In this document: one piece after another, positions 1-7,206 of the stretch
How the letters are laid out: every line of letters starts with the position of its first letter
Position numbering within the stretch: the first letter of the stretch is position 1
DNA from: Butyricicoccus sp.
GTDB taxonomy: Bacteria; Bacillota; Clostridia; Oscillospirales; Butyricicoccaceae
Length of the DNA stretch: 8,645 bases
Assembly (NCBI GenBank): GCA_031293105.1
Contig: JAUMSA010000008.1
Span: forward strand, 1 to 8,645
Reading direction: 5' to 3'
The notes under the pieces: generated by a model
The model's database searches: none
Seen by the model: the letters and a program-made list of their open reading frames with translations, nothing else
What the model was told of the DNA's origin: nothing
Made by a program: the position numbers and the translations under genes

Positions 1-33
1 GCGTTCTTCTATGCTAAGATGATGGTAGTTCAT
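1..33 (-). CDS. IS30-family transposase, N-terminal fragment cut by the window edge
   Basis: Only eleven codons are present, reading MNYHHLSIEER from the ATG at 31-33. This matches the usual IS30-family opening of M-(K/N)-Y-x-H-L followed by E-E-R. An excellent ribosome binding site, AAGGAGG at 41-47, sits 7 nt upstream of the ATG, so this is a real start and not chance. The rest of the gene, including the DDE catalytic domain, continues beyond position 1. Whether the transposase is intact cannot be judged from here. It is transcribed in the same direction as the lar-nik operon but lies beyond that operon's terminator. Confidence 0.6.
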   Translation of the reverse strand, partial: MNYHHLSIEER

Positions 34-144
34 ACAGTCCCCTCCTTGTGGTTTAGTTGTGTGGTAACTCTATTCTACCAGGGTTCTGTATGAACTTCTT
101 TTTATTTTCCTAAAGTGTTGCACTTGATAGTATAATTCACCCGC
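1..144 (-). mobile_element. Partial IS30-like insertion sequence, transposase-proximal end
   Basis: The left edge holds the start of a transposase gene (see 1-33) with about 110 nt of AT-richer, non-coding DNA upstream of it. Its composition contrasts with the GC-rich operon next door. On the minus strand the stretch at about 113-144 reads like the outer end of IS30-family elements, with a GTGCAACACTTTA-type core. I recognise this from memory and have not aligned it. The outer boundary is placed just before the operon terminator, so the element seems to have landed immediately downstream of the lar-nik operon. The second end and any target duplication lie outside the window, so the boundary is approximate. 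Confidence 0.5.
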
Positions 145-147
145 ATG

Positions 148-182
148 AAAAAAAAACGCTTGACTTTCGTCAAGCGTTTTTT
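148..182 (-). terminator. Intrinsic terminator ending the lar-nik operon
   Basis: On the minus strand a perfect 8-bp stem, CGCTTGAC paired with GTCAAGCG (157-164 and 169-176), is closed by a GAAA tetraloop. The flanking A and T runs (151-156 and 177-182) extend it, and it is followed by a run of nine T (148-156). The hairpin begins at the stop codon of the last ATPase gene. The plus strand also has a T run after the stem, so the site could work in both directions. Confidence 0.92.
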
Positions 183-790
183 CATTGTCCCGGCAGTTCG
201 AGCATCCGGGTACACACCCGTTTCAGCAGTTCGCTCTGGTGGCTGACGATGAGCAGCCCCAGCCCGCGCCGGTCGGCTTCGCGCAGCAAAAAATCCCAAA
301 GCTGCGCTTGGGTCACCAGGTCGAGCATAGCCGAAATCTCATCACACAACAAAAAGCGAACCGATGGCCTCAGCGCCCGCATCAGGCAAAAACGCTGCAA
401 TTCCCCGCCCGACAGTTCGGTCGGGAAGCGATCGAGCCAGCCGGGTTCGATGTGCAGGGCTTCCAGCAGTTCGGGTTCATCGGCCCCGGCTTCCTCCAAG
501 GAGGCCCGCAGCCGCAAGCGCGGGTCGAGCGCCAGTTCGGGATGCTGCCAGATCATCTGCACCGGGCATACGCCCCGCCCAGAAGGCAGCGGCTGGCCGT
601 CCAGCAGAACCTGGCCCTGGTCGGGCCGCATATACCCGGCCAGCAGTTTGCAGAGCGTGGTCTTTCCAAAGCCGCTCGGAGCGGCCAAACCGACCCGTTC
701 CCCGCTTTCGATGCAAAAATTGACCTGTTGCAGCACCGGTTTGCCCTTGCGGCGATAGGCAAACCGCAGGTCTTTGGCTTCCAGGGTCAT
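182..790 (-). CDS. Short ABC transporter ATPase, second ATPase of the nickel/peptide-type importer
   Basis: This is the second ATP-hydrolysing subunit of the importer, acting on the cytoplasmic face of the membrane. The 202-residue protein has a Walker A APSGFGKTT (37-45), a Q-loop (Q82 in WQHPELALDPR), the signature LSGGELQR (126-133), Walker B FLLCDE (146-151) and an H-loop His (H184). The first Gly of Walker A is Ala. The protein stops right after the H-loop helices and lacks the C-terminal oligopeptide-HPY extension and its cysteines. Family members such as NikE and DppF are usually 260-330 residues. The start at 790 is chosen because it forms an ATGA overlap with the preceding ATPase gene. 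An in-frame extension to 985 would run over that gene. The role is NikE-like by position, and the substrate (nickel) is inferred. Confidence 0.88.
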   Translation of the reverse strand: MTLEAKDLRFAYRRKGKPVLQQVNFCIESGERVGLAAPSGFGKTTLCKLLAGYMRPDQGQVLLDGQPLPSGRGVCPVQMIWQHPELALDPRLRLRASLEEAGADEPELLEALHIEPGWLDRFPTELSGGELQRFCLMRALRPSVRFLLCDEISAMLDLVTQAQLWDFLLREADRRGLGLLIVSHQSELLKRVCTRMLELPGQ

Positions 791-1719
791 ACGTTTCCTC
801 CTTCGGGCAGATCGTACAAACAGCGCACCCGCCCACCGCGCACCGTGCGGTATGGGATGCTCTCCCGGCAGGCCGGCTGGGCATGGGGACAGCGCGGCGC
901 AAACCGGCATCCCACCGTTCCATCCCCCGGATAGGGCTGCGTGCCCGCTAGGGGGACAAAGCCATGCTGCGGCATGGCATGCCACAGCGCACGGGTATAG
1001 GGATGCCGCAGACGGCTGACCTCCGAAAAATCCTCGGCCGCCGCTTCCTCCACCGTTTCCCCGGCATACAGCACCACAATGCGGTCAGCCGCTTCCAGCG
1101 CCAAATCCAAGTCGTGTGTAATGAACAAAATCGCGGTTCCTTCCTCGGCTAGGGCGCGGAAGTGCCCCAAAATTCGCTGGGCTGCTGCGCGGTCCAGACC
1201 GGGTGTGGGCTCGTCGGCCACGATCAGACGCGGCGCGTCCAGCACCGCCGTGGCGATCATCACCCGTCGGCTCATGCCGCCCGACAGTTCAAACGGATAC
1301 AGGCGTTCGGTTTCCGGCCCCAAGCCATAGCGCGCCAGCACACGGCGGCATTTGTCCCGCAACGTGCGCTGCCCTTTGCAAAGCTGCGGCCCGACCTGCA
1401 TCAAGGGGTCAAGATAGCCTGCGCCCTGCGGCACCAGACTGATCTCGCGGCCGCGCAGGGCCGCTGCCCGCGCGGGCGTCAGCGGCTCGCCATCGTACAA
1501 AATCTGCCCTTCCAAGTGGCTGTTTGCGGGCAGTAAACCCAGAATACCGTGCGCGAGCAGGCTTTTGCCCGACCCGCTCGCCCCCAGCACGGCCACGACC
1601 TGCCCCGGAGCCACGGTCAGCGACAAATCCCGGATGACCGGCAGGCGGTGCTGGTGCAGCAAGCCGTCGTATTGGGTAAAGGAGATGGACAAGCCATCCA
1701 CCGTTAAAATCGGTTCCAT
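787..1719 (-). CDS. ABC transporter ATPase with oligopeptide-HPY tail (NikD/DppD type)
   Basis: This is the first ATPase subunit of the Opp/Dpp/Nik-family importer, 310 residues long, a normal size. The domain order is Walker A GASGSGKS (46-53), Q-loop Q98, signature LSGGMSRR (145-152), Walker B LIVADE (165-170), D-loop PGLD (173-176) and H-loop H202. The C-terminal extension begins at RHPYTRAL (238-245) and carries four cysteines, C271, C277, C284 and C300. In related DppD and DppF proteins such cysteines bind a [4Fe-4S] cluster, and the same is likely here. The ribosome binding site AGGAGG (1725-1730) overlaps the stop codon of the upstream permease gene and lies 5 nt before the ATG, which fixes the start. 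It ends in an ATGA overlap with the next ATPase gene. The family assignment is firm. Nickel as substrate is inferred from the linked lar genes. Confidence 0.9.
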   Translation of the reverse strand: MEPILTVDGLSISFTQYDGLLHQHRLPVIRDLSLTVAPGQVVAVLGASGSGKSLLAHGILGLLPANSHLEGQILYDGEPLTPARAAALRGREISLVPQGAGYLDPLMQVGPQLCKGQRTLRDKCRRVLARYGLGPETERLYPFELSGGMSRRVMIATAVLDAPRLIVADEPTPGLDRAAAQRILGHFRALAEEGTAILFITHDLDLALEAADRIVVLYAGETVEEAAAEDFSEVSRLRHPYTRALWHAMPQHGFVPLAGTQPYPGDGTVGCRFAPRCPHAQPACRESIPYRTVRGGRVRCLYDLPEGGNV

Positions 1720-1728
1720 GATTTCCTC

Positions 1729-2553
1729 CTATTGCTGGGCGTCGGATGGGTTCATCAGCCGCGCCAGGCGGTCGCCGATGCCCGCAAACAGCAGCACGAC
1801 CAGCACAAGCGCCAGTCCCGGAAACAGGGCCAGCCACCATTTGCCGGTGGTCAGATACCGCATGCTTTCGGACAGAATGACGCCAATGGCCGGCTGCTCG
1901 GGTGGCAGACCGAAGCCCAAAAAGGTGATGCTCGCCTCGTGTAAGATCGCGTGGGGAAATTGCAGGATAAGCCCCACCCCAAACTGCGGCAGCACATAGG
2001 GCAGCATATGCCGACGCACGATCTGGCCGCGCGAAGCGCCCAGTTTTCCAGCCACCAGCACATACGGCGCCTGTTTGAGCTGCAAGATTTCCCCACGCAG
2101 CACACGCGCCAAGCTGGGCCAATGGCTGAGCGATACCCCGGCTACGACGCCCCAAAAGCCCTTGCCGCAGGCCAGCGAGATGAGCAGCACGAGCAGGATA
2201 TGCGGAATGCCCAGCACCAAATCGGTCAGCCAGGAGATGACCGCATCCACCCGCCGTCCCATGGTGGCCGCGGCGGCACCCAGTCCCAGAGCACAGACCG
2301 CGCTGACCGCGGCGGTCAGTAGGCCGATGCGGATACTCAGCGACAGGCCGCACAGGGTACGCGCCAGCATATCCCGTCCCAGCCAGTCGGTGCCAAAGGG
2401 GAAGGCCGCGCAAGGCGCGGCATTTTTCCGGGTCAGGTCGGTCGCGACCGCCCGGTCGGCCAGCGCTATGCCGGCCACGGTCACCGCGCCCAGCACGAGG
2501 ATGGCTACGACAAGCCAGAGGCAGATCTTCTGCCGGTTGTTCCAGGTTTTCAT
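1729..2553 (-). CDS. ABC transporter permease, NikC/DppC type
   Basis: This is the second membrane subunit of the importer (274 residues, typical for NikC and DppC). It has an N-terminal membrane segment at about 11-32. The family hallmark FPFGTDWLGRDMLAR follows at 51-65, then a set of hydrophobic segments (about 72-96, 110-140, 190-212 and 240-262). The EAA-type cytoplasmic loop that docks on the ATPases is at about 165-190 (AGKLGASRGQIVRRHMLP). The gene starts inside the stop codon of the preceding permease gene (ATGA, 2550-2553), which suggests translational coupling and equal production of the two subunits. With its partner it forms the translocation channel. The substrate cannot be read from the permease itself. 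Confidence 0.9.
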   Translation of the reverse strand: MKTWNNRQKICLWLVVAILVLGAVTVAGIALADRAVATDLTRKNAAPCAAFPFGTDWLGRDMLARTLCGLSLSIRIGLLTAAVSAVCALGLGAAAATMGRRVDAVISWLTDLVLGIPHILLVLLISLACGKGFWGVVAGVSLSHWPSLARVLRGEILQLKQAPYVLVAGKLGASRGQIVRRHMLPYVLPQFGVGLILQFPHAILHEASITFLGFGLPPEQPAIGVILSESMRYLTTGKWWLALFPGLALVLVVLLFAGIGDRLARLMNPSDAQQ

Positions 2554-3545
2554 GTGCCGCGTGCCGCCCCCCTTCGAATGCGCGGGTCGATCACGCCGTA
2601 CAGCAGGTCGGCCGCCAGATTGCCGATAAACACCAGCGCTGCCGTGATGACCGTAATGCCGAGCAGCAACGGCAAGTCGCTGCCTAGGCCGGCCTGGACG
2701 GCGGCTTGCCCCAAGCCGGGATAGGAAAACACCTGCTCGACCAGCACCGAACCGCCGATGATTTCACTGATGGATACAAATTGCAGGGTCATGGCGGGCA
2801 GCGCTACCTGCCGCAGCCCATGGCGCAGCACGATGGAACGGGTGCTCTCCCCCCGGGCGCGGGCGAACAAGATCGCGTCGGATGCCAGGGCATCGACCAT
2901 CTTTTCGCGCGTATGCAGGGCGATGTTGGCCACCCCGGTGATGCTGAGCGTCAGCGCGGGCAGCAAGGCGTGCTGGAACCGGTCGGCCAGCGTCACGTCG
3001 GCCAAATCCATGCCAATCGGGATGGACAGCCCAATGGGCAGCCAGCCCAGCCATACCGAAAACACGAGCAGCAGCAAAATGGCCACCCAAAACGTCGGCG
3101 TGCTGGATAAGAGCAGGCAATATCCGCGGATGAGCCGGTCGGGCCACCGGCCACGGAATACGCCCGCCACCACGCCGAGCACCACGCCCAGAATGCCGGA
3201 CAACAGCCACGCCACGGCCATCAGTCCAGCCGAGCTGGCCAGCCGCTGCCCGATGACCGTGAGGACCGGCTGCCGGTACAGCAGCGAATCGCCCAAGTCG
3301 CCATGCAGCGCACCCAAAAGCCAGTTGCCATACCGTTCGGCCGGGGGCGTATTCATGCCCCAATAGGCTTGCAGCCGTTCGATCTGTTCGACGCTCATGG
3401 AGCCGAGCGCGGTCTGTCCGATGTTGGTTTGCAGCGGGTCGAGTGGGGACGCCGACATGAGCAAAAAGGCGACCAGACTCACCCCGAACAGCAACAGCAC
3501 CATGCGCACCAGTTTGCGTGCGGCAAATTGCAGGCGATGTTTCAT
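2550..3545 (-). CDS. ABC transporter permease, NikB/DppB type
   Basis: This is the first membrane subunit of the importer, 331 residues from the chosen start. It has an N-terminal transmembrane segment at about 12-32 (VRMVLLLFGVSLVAFLL). A large extracytoplasmic loop contains the family-typical GDLGDSLLYRQPV (82-94). Further membrane segments lie at about 103-130, 142-170, 192-210, 252-272 and 291-315. The EAA-like loop at about 226-250 (LFARARGESTRSIVLRHG) contacts the ATPases. The protein ends in the common ...GVIDPRIR motif. A longer reading frame starts at 3599, but the ATG at 3543-3545 is preceded by AAAGGAGG at 3553-3560 with 8 nt spacing, so that start is used. It lies 28 nt after the binding-protein gene, the widest gap in the operon. 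Confidence 0.9.
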   Translation of the reverse strand: MKHRLQFAARKLVRMVLLLFGVSLVAFLLMSASPLDPLQTNIGQTALGSMSVEQIERLQAYWGMNTPPAERYGNWLLGALHGDLGDSLLYRQPVLTVIGQRLASSAGLMAVAWLLSGILGVVLGVVAGVFRGRWPDRLIRGYCLLLSSTPTFWVAILLLLVFSVWLGWLPIGLSIPIGMDLADVTLADRFQHALLPALTLSITGVANIALHTREKMVDALASDAILFARARGESTRSIVLRHGLRQVALPAMTLQFVSISEIIGGSVLVEQVFSYPGLGQAAVQAGLGSDLPLLLGITVITAALVFIGNLAADLLYGVIDPRIRRGAARGT

Positions 3546-3552
3546 GCGCGTC

Positions 3553-3560
3553 CCTCCTTT
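3553..3560 (-). promoter_or_regulatory. Ribosome binding site of the NikB-type permease gene
   Basis: AAAGGAGG on the minus strand lies 8 nt before the ATG at 3543-3545. It decides against the in-frame upstream start at 3599, which would overlap the binding-protein gene. Confidence 0.85.
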
Positions 3561-3573
3561 CGGTTTTTGTGCA

Positions 3574-5160
3574 TCAGTTCCAGCTCCACTGGTCGACATT
3601 GTTCACCAGCGACCAACCGTGGCCATGCGGATGGATTTTCTGTTCGGCGACCTGCAAGCCGTCCCGCACCCAATAGAGGTGGTCGACATTGACCAGCCAC
3701 ACCCACGGGATATCGCCCTGCTGGGTCACGCCGGTTGTGCCGTCCCACTGGGCCTGCTGCCACAGGGTATAGGAGGCTTCCAGATCGGTGCTGGCAAGCG
3801 CGGCGTCCATGTAGGCATCCACCGTCTGGTTGGCATACGGCGAATACTGCGCCCACTCCTGGCCCTCGGCGGTGTGATAGATGTTATACAGCTCCATCGG
3901 CGTATGCGCACCCCATCCCCAGACCAGCGGGTCGGACTGGGCGCGGTCATAGGCTGTATCCCAGCCCACGCCCTCGATGGAAGCTTCAATGCCCAGTTCT
4001 TTCAGCTGTCCGGCCAAATCAGCGGCCAGCGCCTGCCGCACCGAGTCGTCGCTGGAATACAAGATGTTCAGTTCGGCGCGCACGCCGTCCTTCTCCCGCA
4101 CACCGTCCGCGCCCATGATCCAACCGGCCTGGTCGAGCAGCGCGGCCGCGCCTTCGGGGTCGTACGCGACCTCGGACGCCGGATTGTACCAAGGCATCTG
4201 GTCACAAATGCTGTAAGCCGGGGTGCCGTGACCGTTTAGAACGTTGTCGATCATCTCCTGCCGGTCAATGCCCATGTTGATGGCGCGGCGCACCAGAACA
4301 TCGGCGGTCAGGTCGTTGCCAATCGGGTTGCCGTCCGCGTCTACTCCCGCCGGGATGGCCGGCAGGTTGATGCCGCGGTTGTCCACGGTCTTATAGGCGG
4401 TCAGGGCATAGCCCTGCACCTGCTGGTCGGAATAGGTCGCCGACGTGTAGGCGACATCCACCTGTCCGGCCTTGGCCGCGAGGAAGGCGGCGTCCTCCTC
4501 CAAAAACAGGATGGTCACCTGCTTCATCTTGGGCGCTTCGCCATAGTAGTCCGGGTTGGCCTCCAAAATGACCTGCTGCCCCTGGTCCCACTGTTTGAGG
4601 ATATACCGGCCCGAGCCGATGGGGTTGTGGCCATAGGTCGCGCTGTCATAGGCATGTTCGGGCACAATGCCCACCACCGCCATGGTATACGGCCAAATGG
4701 AAAACGGCCGGGTCATGTGGAATTCAACCGTGGTATCGTTAACAGCCACAGCGTTATCCAACATGGTAAAGTCGCTGACCGAGCTGGCCTGCTTGACCGT
4801 GTTGTAGGTAAAGGCCACGTCGGAAGCCGTGAGTGGTTCGCCATCGGTAAAGGACACATCATCCCGGATGGTGACCGTCCAGGTCAGGCCGTCGTCGCTG
4901 ACCGTGTAGCCGGTCGCAAGGTCATAGCCGATGGTCAGGTCGGGGTTGGTGACGGTCAGCGTGCTTTGAATGAGCGGCTCATGCACATGCTCGCCCGCGC
5001 CCCAGCCATAGGCCGGGTCAAACCCGGCGGCGGGTTCGGAATTGGGGTCCAGGGCGATGACGACCGCGTCGGTTTCGGTCGTCTGTGCCGCCGGGCTGCT
5101 GCCGCAGCCCGCAAGCAGGCACAGGGCAGCCAGTAATGCTACAATGCGATGTTTTCTCAT
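3574..5160 (-). CDS. ABC transporter solute-binding lipoprotein, family 5 (probable nickel-binding NikA-like)
   Basis: This is the extracytoplasmic receptor that captures the substrate and hands it to the permeases. A lipoprotein signal peptide (MRKHRIVALLAALCLLAGC) has the lipobox LLAGC, with Cys19 as the lipid anchor. The body is a 528-residue bacterial extracellular solute-binding protein family 5 chain, with typical blocks such as DDVSFTDGEPLTASDVAFTY and YGHNPIGSGRYILK. Near the C-terminus lies HPHGHGW (510-516), a plausible metal-ligand motif. The gene follows larC at once: an ATG at 5164-5166 overlaps the larC stop as ATGA, and a second ATG at 5158-5160 is better spaced (7 nt) from GGAGGAGG at 5168-5175. 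The latter is used. The proteins differ by two residues. Family 5 proteins also bind peptides. Nickel, perhaps chelated, is inferred from linkage to NPN synthesis and the His motif. Confidence 0.87.
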   Translation of the reverse strand: MRKHRIVALLAALCLLAGCGSSPAAQTTETDAVVIALDPNSEPAAGFDPAYGWGAGEHVHEPLIQSTLTVTNPDLTIGYDLATGYTVSDDGLTWTVTIRDDVSFTDGEPLTASDVAFTYNTVKQASSVSDFTMLDNAVAVNDTTVEFHMTRPFSIWPYTMAVVGIVPEHAYDSATYGHNPIGSGRYILKQWDQGQQVILEANPDYYGEAPKMKQVTILFLEEDAAFLAAKAGQVDVAYTSATYSDQQVQGYALTAYKTVDNRGINLPAIPAGVDADGNPIGNDLTADVLVRRAINMGIDRQEMIDNVLNGHGTPAYSICDQMPWYNPASEVAYDPEGAAALLDQAGWIMGADGVREKDGVRAELNILYSSDDSVRQALAADLAGQLKELGIEASIEGVGWDTAYDRAQSDPLVWGWGAHTPMELYNIYHTAEGQEWAQYSPYANQTVDAYMDAALASTDLEASYTLWQQAQWDGTTGVTQQGDIPWVWLVNVDHLYWVRDGLQVAEQKIHPHGHGWSLVNNVDQWSWN

Positions 5161-5162
5161 GC

Positions 5163-6434
5163 TCATTCCTCCTCCAGGCGGCGCATCACTTCCCGCTCGA
5201 CCGTGCGGTACGGCAGGCCGTTTTCCTGCGCGAGCGCGGCCACGTCGGCATATTCTGGCTTCTCATGGGTCACGCCGTACCCTTCGGCCGTCTTGACCCG
5301 CACCGTACCCCAAGGGGTGGACACCGTCCGGCTGCCCGGAATCAGGAAATACTTGTCACAATGGCGCACCCGCAGCCCATTGGTCGTGGTCTGCGCCAGA
5401 ATCTGCCGGGCGACCTCCCCTTCGCGGCCGACCGGGCACAACACGGTCAACACCTGACCGGCCCGGCCCTTTTTCATGGTGCCCGGCGTGGTGTAAGCGT
5501 CCAGTGCGCCTGCCTTCAGCAGCTGTTCGCAGGCAAAGGCCAGCGCTTCGGGCGTCATATCGTCGATGTTGCACACCAGTTCGGCAATCTGTCCGTTGGG
5601 TGCGCCAGAACTCTCGCCCCAAAAGGCGCGCACACAGTTGGCCTGCCCAAAATCCTTGGTGCCAATGCCCACGCCGACCTGCCGGGTACACATCACCGGC
5701 ATGTCGCCGAATTTCCCGGCAAAATGAGTGAGCAGCGCGGCCCCAGTCGGGGTGCACAGCTCGCCGCGCACCGCGCCGCCATACACCGGCACACCAGTCA
5801 GCAGGTTGGCGGTCGCCGGGGCGGGCACGGGCATCACGCCGTGGGCGCAGCGCACTGTGCCGCTGCCCACATGGATGGGCGATACAACAATCTGGTCGGG
5901 GTTCAGCAGATGCAGCGCATAACATACACCGGTCACATCGGCCACCGCGTCCAGCGCGCCCACTTCATGGTAGTGCACATCGCCCACCGGGCAGCCGTGC
6001 GCCTTGGCTTCGGCCTGGGCAATCGCGTCATAGACCGCACGGGCATGCGTCTTGACCGCATCCGGCAAATCCAGAGCGTCGATGATCGACGCGATATGGC
6101 CGGGGGTGGCGTGATGATGGTGGTGGTGTTCCGGTTCCGCATGTTCTTGGTGGGAATGCCCATGGGCAGCATGGTCATGCGGGTGCCCGTGAGCGTGCTC
6201 ATGCCCCGGATGGTCGTGGTGCTCGTGCTCCTCCTCGCCGTGCACGGTCACGCGCATATGGGTACCCGCGATGCCGCAGGTCGTAGCCGGTTCGGCGGCA
6301 ACCTGTACGCCGGGCAACCCCAGGCGGTTCATGGTGTGCAGAAATTCTTCTTTGTTGTCCAGCAATTCATACAGCGCCGCCATGAGCATATCGCCCGCAG
6401 CGCCCATGTGACACTCGATATACAGCGTTTTCAT
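5163..6434 (-). CDS. larC: LarC, nickel-pincer nucleotide cofactor nickel insertase (pyridinium-3,5-bisthiocarboxylic acid mononucleotide nickel chelatase)
   Basis: LarC performs the last step of NPN synthesis, CTP-dependent insertion of nickel into the bis-thiocarboxylate pyridinium nucleotide (cyclometallation), in the cytoplasm. The 423-residue protein opens with the hallmark ECHMGAAGDM (7-16). It has a His-rich segment at about 65-113 with more than 20 His, including a run of six (103-108). The core contains HYHEVGALDAVADVTG (154-169). The C-terminal LarC2-type part contains NIDDMTPE (289-296) and MKKGRAG (320-326). In Lactobacillus plantarum larC is split into larC1 and larC2, joined by programmed frameshifting. 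Here both parts are one continuous frame. The ATG at 6432-6434 overlaps the larB stop (ATGA). A longer frame to 6674 would run into larB and is rejected. The end overlaps or abuts the transporter's binding-protein gene. Confidence 0.95.
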   Translation of the reverse strand: MKTLYIECHMGAAGDMLMAALYELLDNKEEFLHTMNRLGLPGVQVAAEPATTCGIAGTHMRVTVHGEEEHEHHDHPGHEHAHGHPHDHAAHGHSHQEHAEPEHHHHHHATPGHIASIIDALDLPDAVKTHARAVYDAIAQAEAKAHGCPVGDVHYHEVGALDAVADVTGVCYALHLLNPDQIVVSPIHVGSGTVRCAHGVMPVPAPATANLLTGVPVYGGAVRGELCTPTGAALLTHFAGKFGDMPVMCTRQVGVGIGTKDFGQANCVRAFWGESSGAPNGQIAELVCNIDDMTPEALAFACEQLLKAGALDAYTTPGTMKKGRAGQVLTVLCPVGREGEVARQILAQTTTNGLRVRHCDKYFLIPGSRTVSTPWGTVRVKTAEGYGVTHEKPEYADVAALAQENGLPYRTVEREVMRRLEEE

Positions 6435-7192
6435 TCGCTTACCCCTTCCATTTGATTGATGCGGCTGGCTAGATAACCTGCGCCGAAGCCGTTGTCGATA
6501 TTGACCACGCTGCACCCTGAAGCGCACGAATTGAGCATGGCCAGCAGGGCGGACAAGCCGCCGAAATTCGCGCCATAGCCCACGCTGGTGGGCACCGCGA
6601 CCACCGGGCAATCGACCAGCCCGCCGATGACCGATGCCAGTGCGCCCTCCATCCCGGCCACGGCGACCACGCACCGGGCGTCCAGCAGATCATCTAGGCG
6701 GGAAAGCAGCCGGTGCAGCCCAGCTACCCCCACATCGTACAGTCGCACGACCCGGTTGCCCATGGCTTCGGCGGTCAGGGCGGCTTCTTCGGCGACCGGG
6801 ATGTCGCTGGTGCCGCCGGTGGCGACCACGATCTTGCCCCGCCGCTTCTGTTCCCCTGGAAAAGCCAGAGCAAACCGCGCCTCGGGATGATACTCGAGCG
6901 GCACGGCCTGGGCGACCTTCTGGGCTGCTTCCTCCCCGATGCGGGTAATCATAATGTTGCGGCAGCCGCGCACGCCCATGGCATTGACGATGCCGATGAT
7001 CTGTTCGGGCGTTTTGCCTGCGCCATAGACCACTTCGGCTGTACCCTGGCGCACGCTGCGGTGAAAATCCACCTTGGCATAGCCCAAATCCTCAAAGGGC
7101 GCGCGTTTGAGTTCGGTCAGCGCCTGTTCGGGCGTGGTCTCGCCCCCGGCGACCTGACGCAAAAGCGCCAAAATATCGTGTTTGTTATCCAA
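6431..7192 (-). CDS. larB: LarB, pyridinium-3,5-biscarboxylic acid mononucleotide synthase
   Basis: LarB starts NPN synthesis: it carboxylates the pyridinium ring of nicotinic acid adenine dinucleotide and releases AMP. The 253-residue protein has an N-terminal helical part (about 1-60) and a C-terminal PurE-like (AIR carboxylase) domain. Visible motifs are VVATGGTSDIPVAEEA (122-137), AGMEGALASVIGGL (179-192) and VPTSVGYGANFGG (200-212). C223 in LNSCASG is the probable counterpart of the catalytic cysteine (Cys221) of L. plantarum LarB. The start is a TTG at 7190-7192, because no suitable ATG lies at the beginning of the conserved region and GGGGGAAAG lies just upstream at 7198-7206. The open frame to 7672 lies inside larE and is not used. 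The gap after larE is 14 nt, and the stop overlaps larC as ATGA. Confidence 0.94.
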   Translation of the reverse strand: MDNKHDILALLRQVAGGETTPEQALTELKRAPFEDLGYAKVDFHRSVRQGTAEVVYGAGKTPEQIIGIVNAMGVRGCRNIMITRIGEEAAQKVAQAVPLEYHPEARFALAFPGEQKRRGKIVVATGGTSDIPVAEEAALTAEAMGNRVVRLYDVGVAGLHRLLSRLDDLLDARCVVAVAGMEGALASVIGGLVDCPVVAVPTSVGYGANFGGLSALLAMLNSCASGCSVVNIDNGFGAGYLASRINQMEGVSE

Positions 7193-7206
7193 GTCTGCTT
7201 TCCCCC

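Noticed and set aside
119..136. Plus-strand promoter TTGCAC...TATAAT near the left edge
   Set aside because: The spacing between the boxes is only 6 nt, and a terminator follows at once. The sequence is better explained as the end of the IS30-like element.
185..934. Plus-strand open frames opposite the ATPase genes
   Set aside because: They are antisense shadows of unmistakable ABC ATPases, with no ribosome binding site or recognisable motif.
6111..6227. Tandem DNA repeat at the His-rich part of larC
   Set aside because: The GTG/ATG runs are His codons of mixed CAC and CAT use with other residues between them, so this is low-complexity coding sequence, not a separate repeat element.
5085..6455. 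Long plus-strand open frame (456 codons) opposite larC and the start of the binding-protein gene
   Set aside because: It mirrors larC in high-GC DNA. Its low-complexity stretch is the reverse complement of the His-rich linker, and the minus-strand product is a clear LarC.
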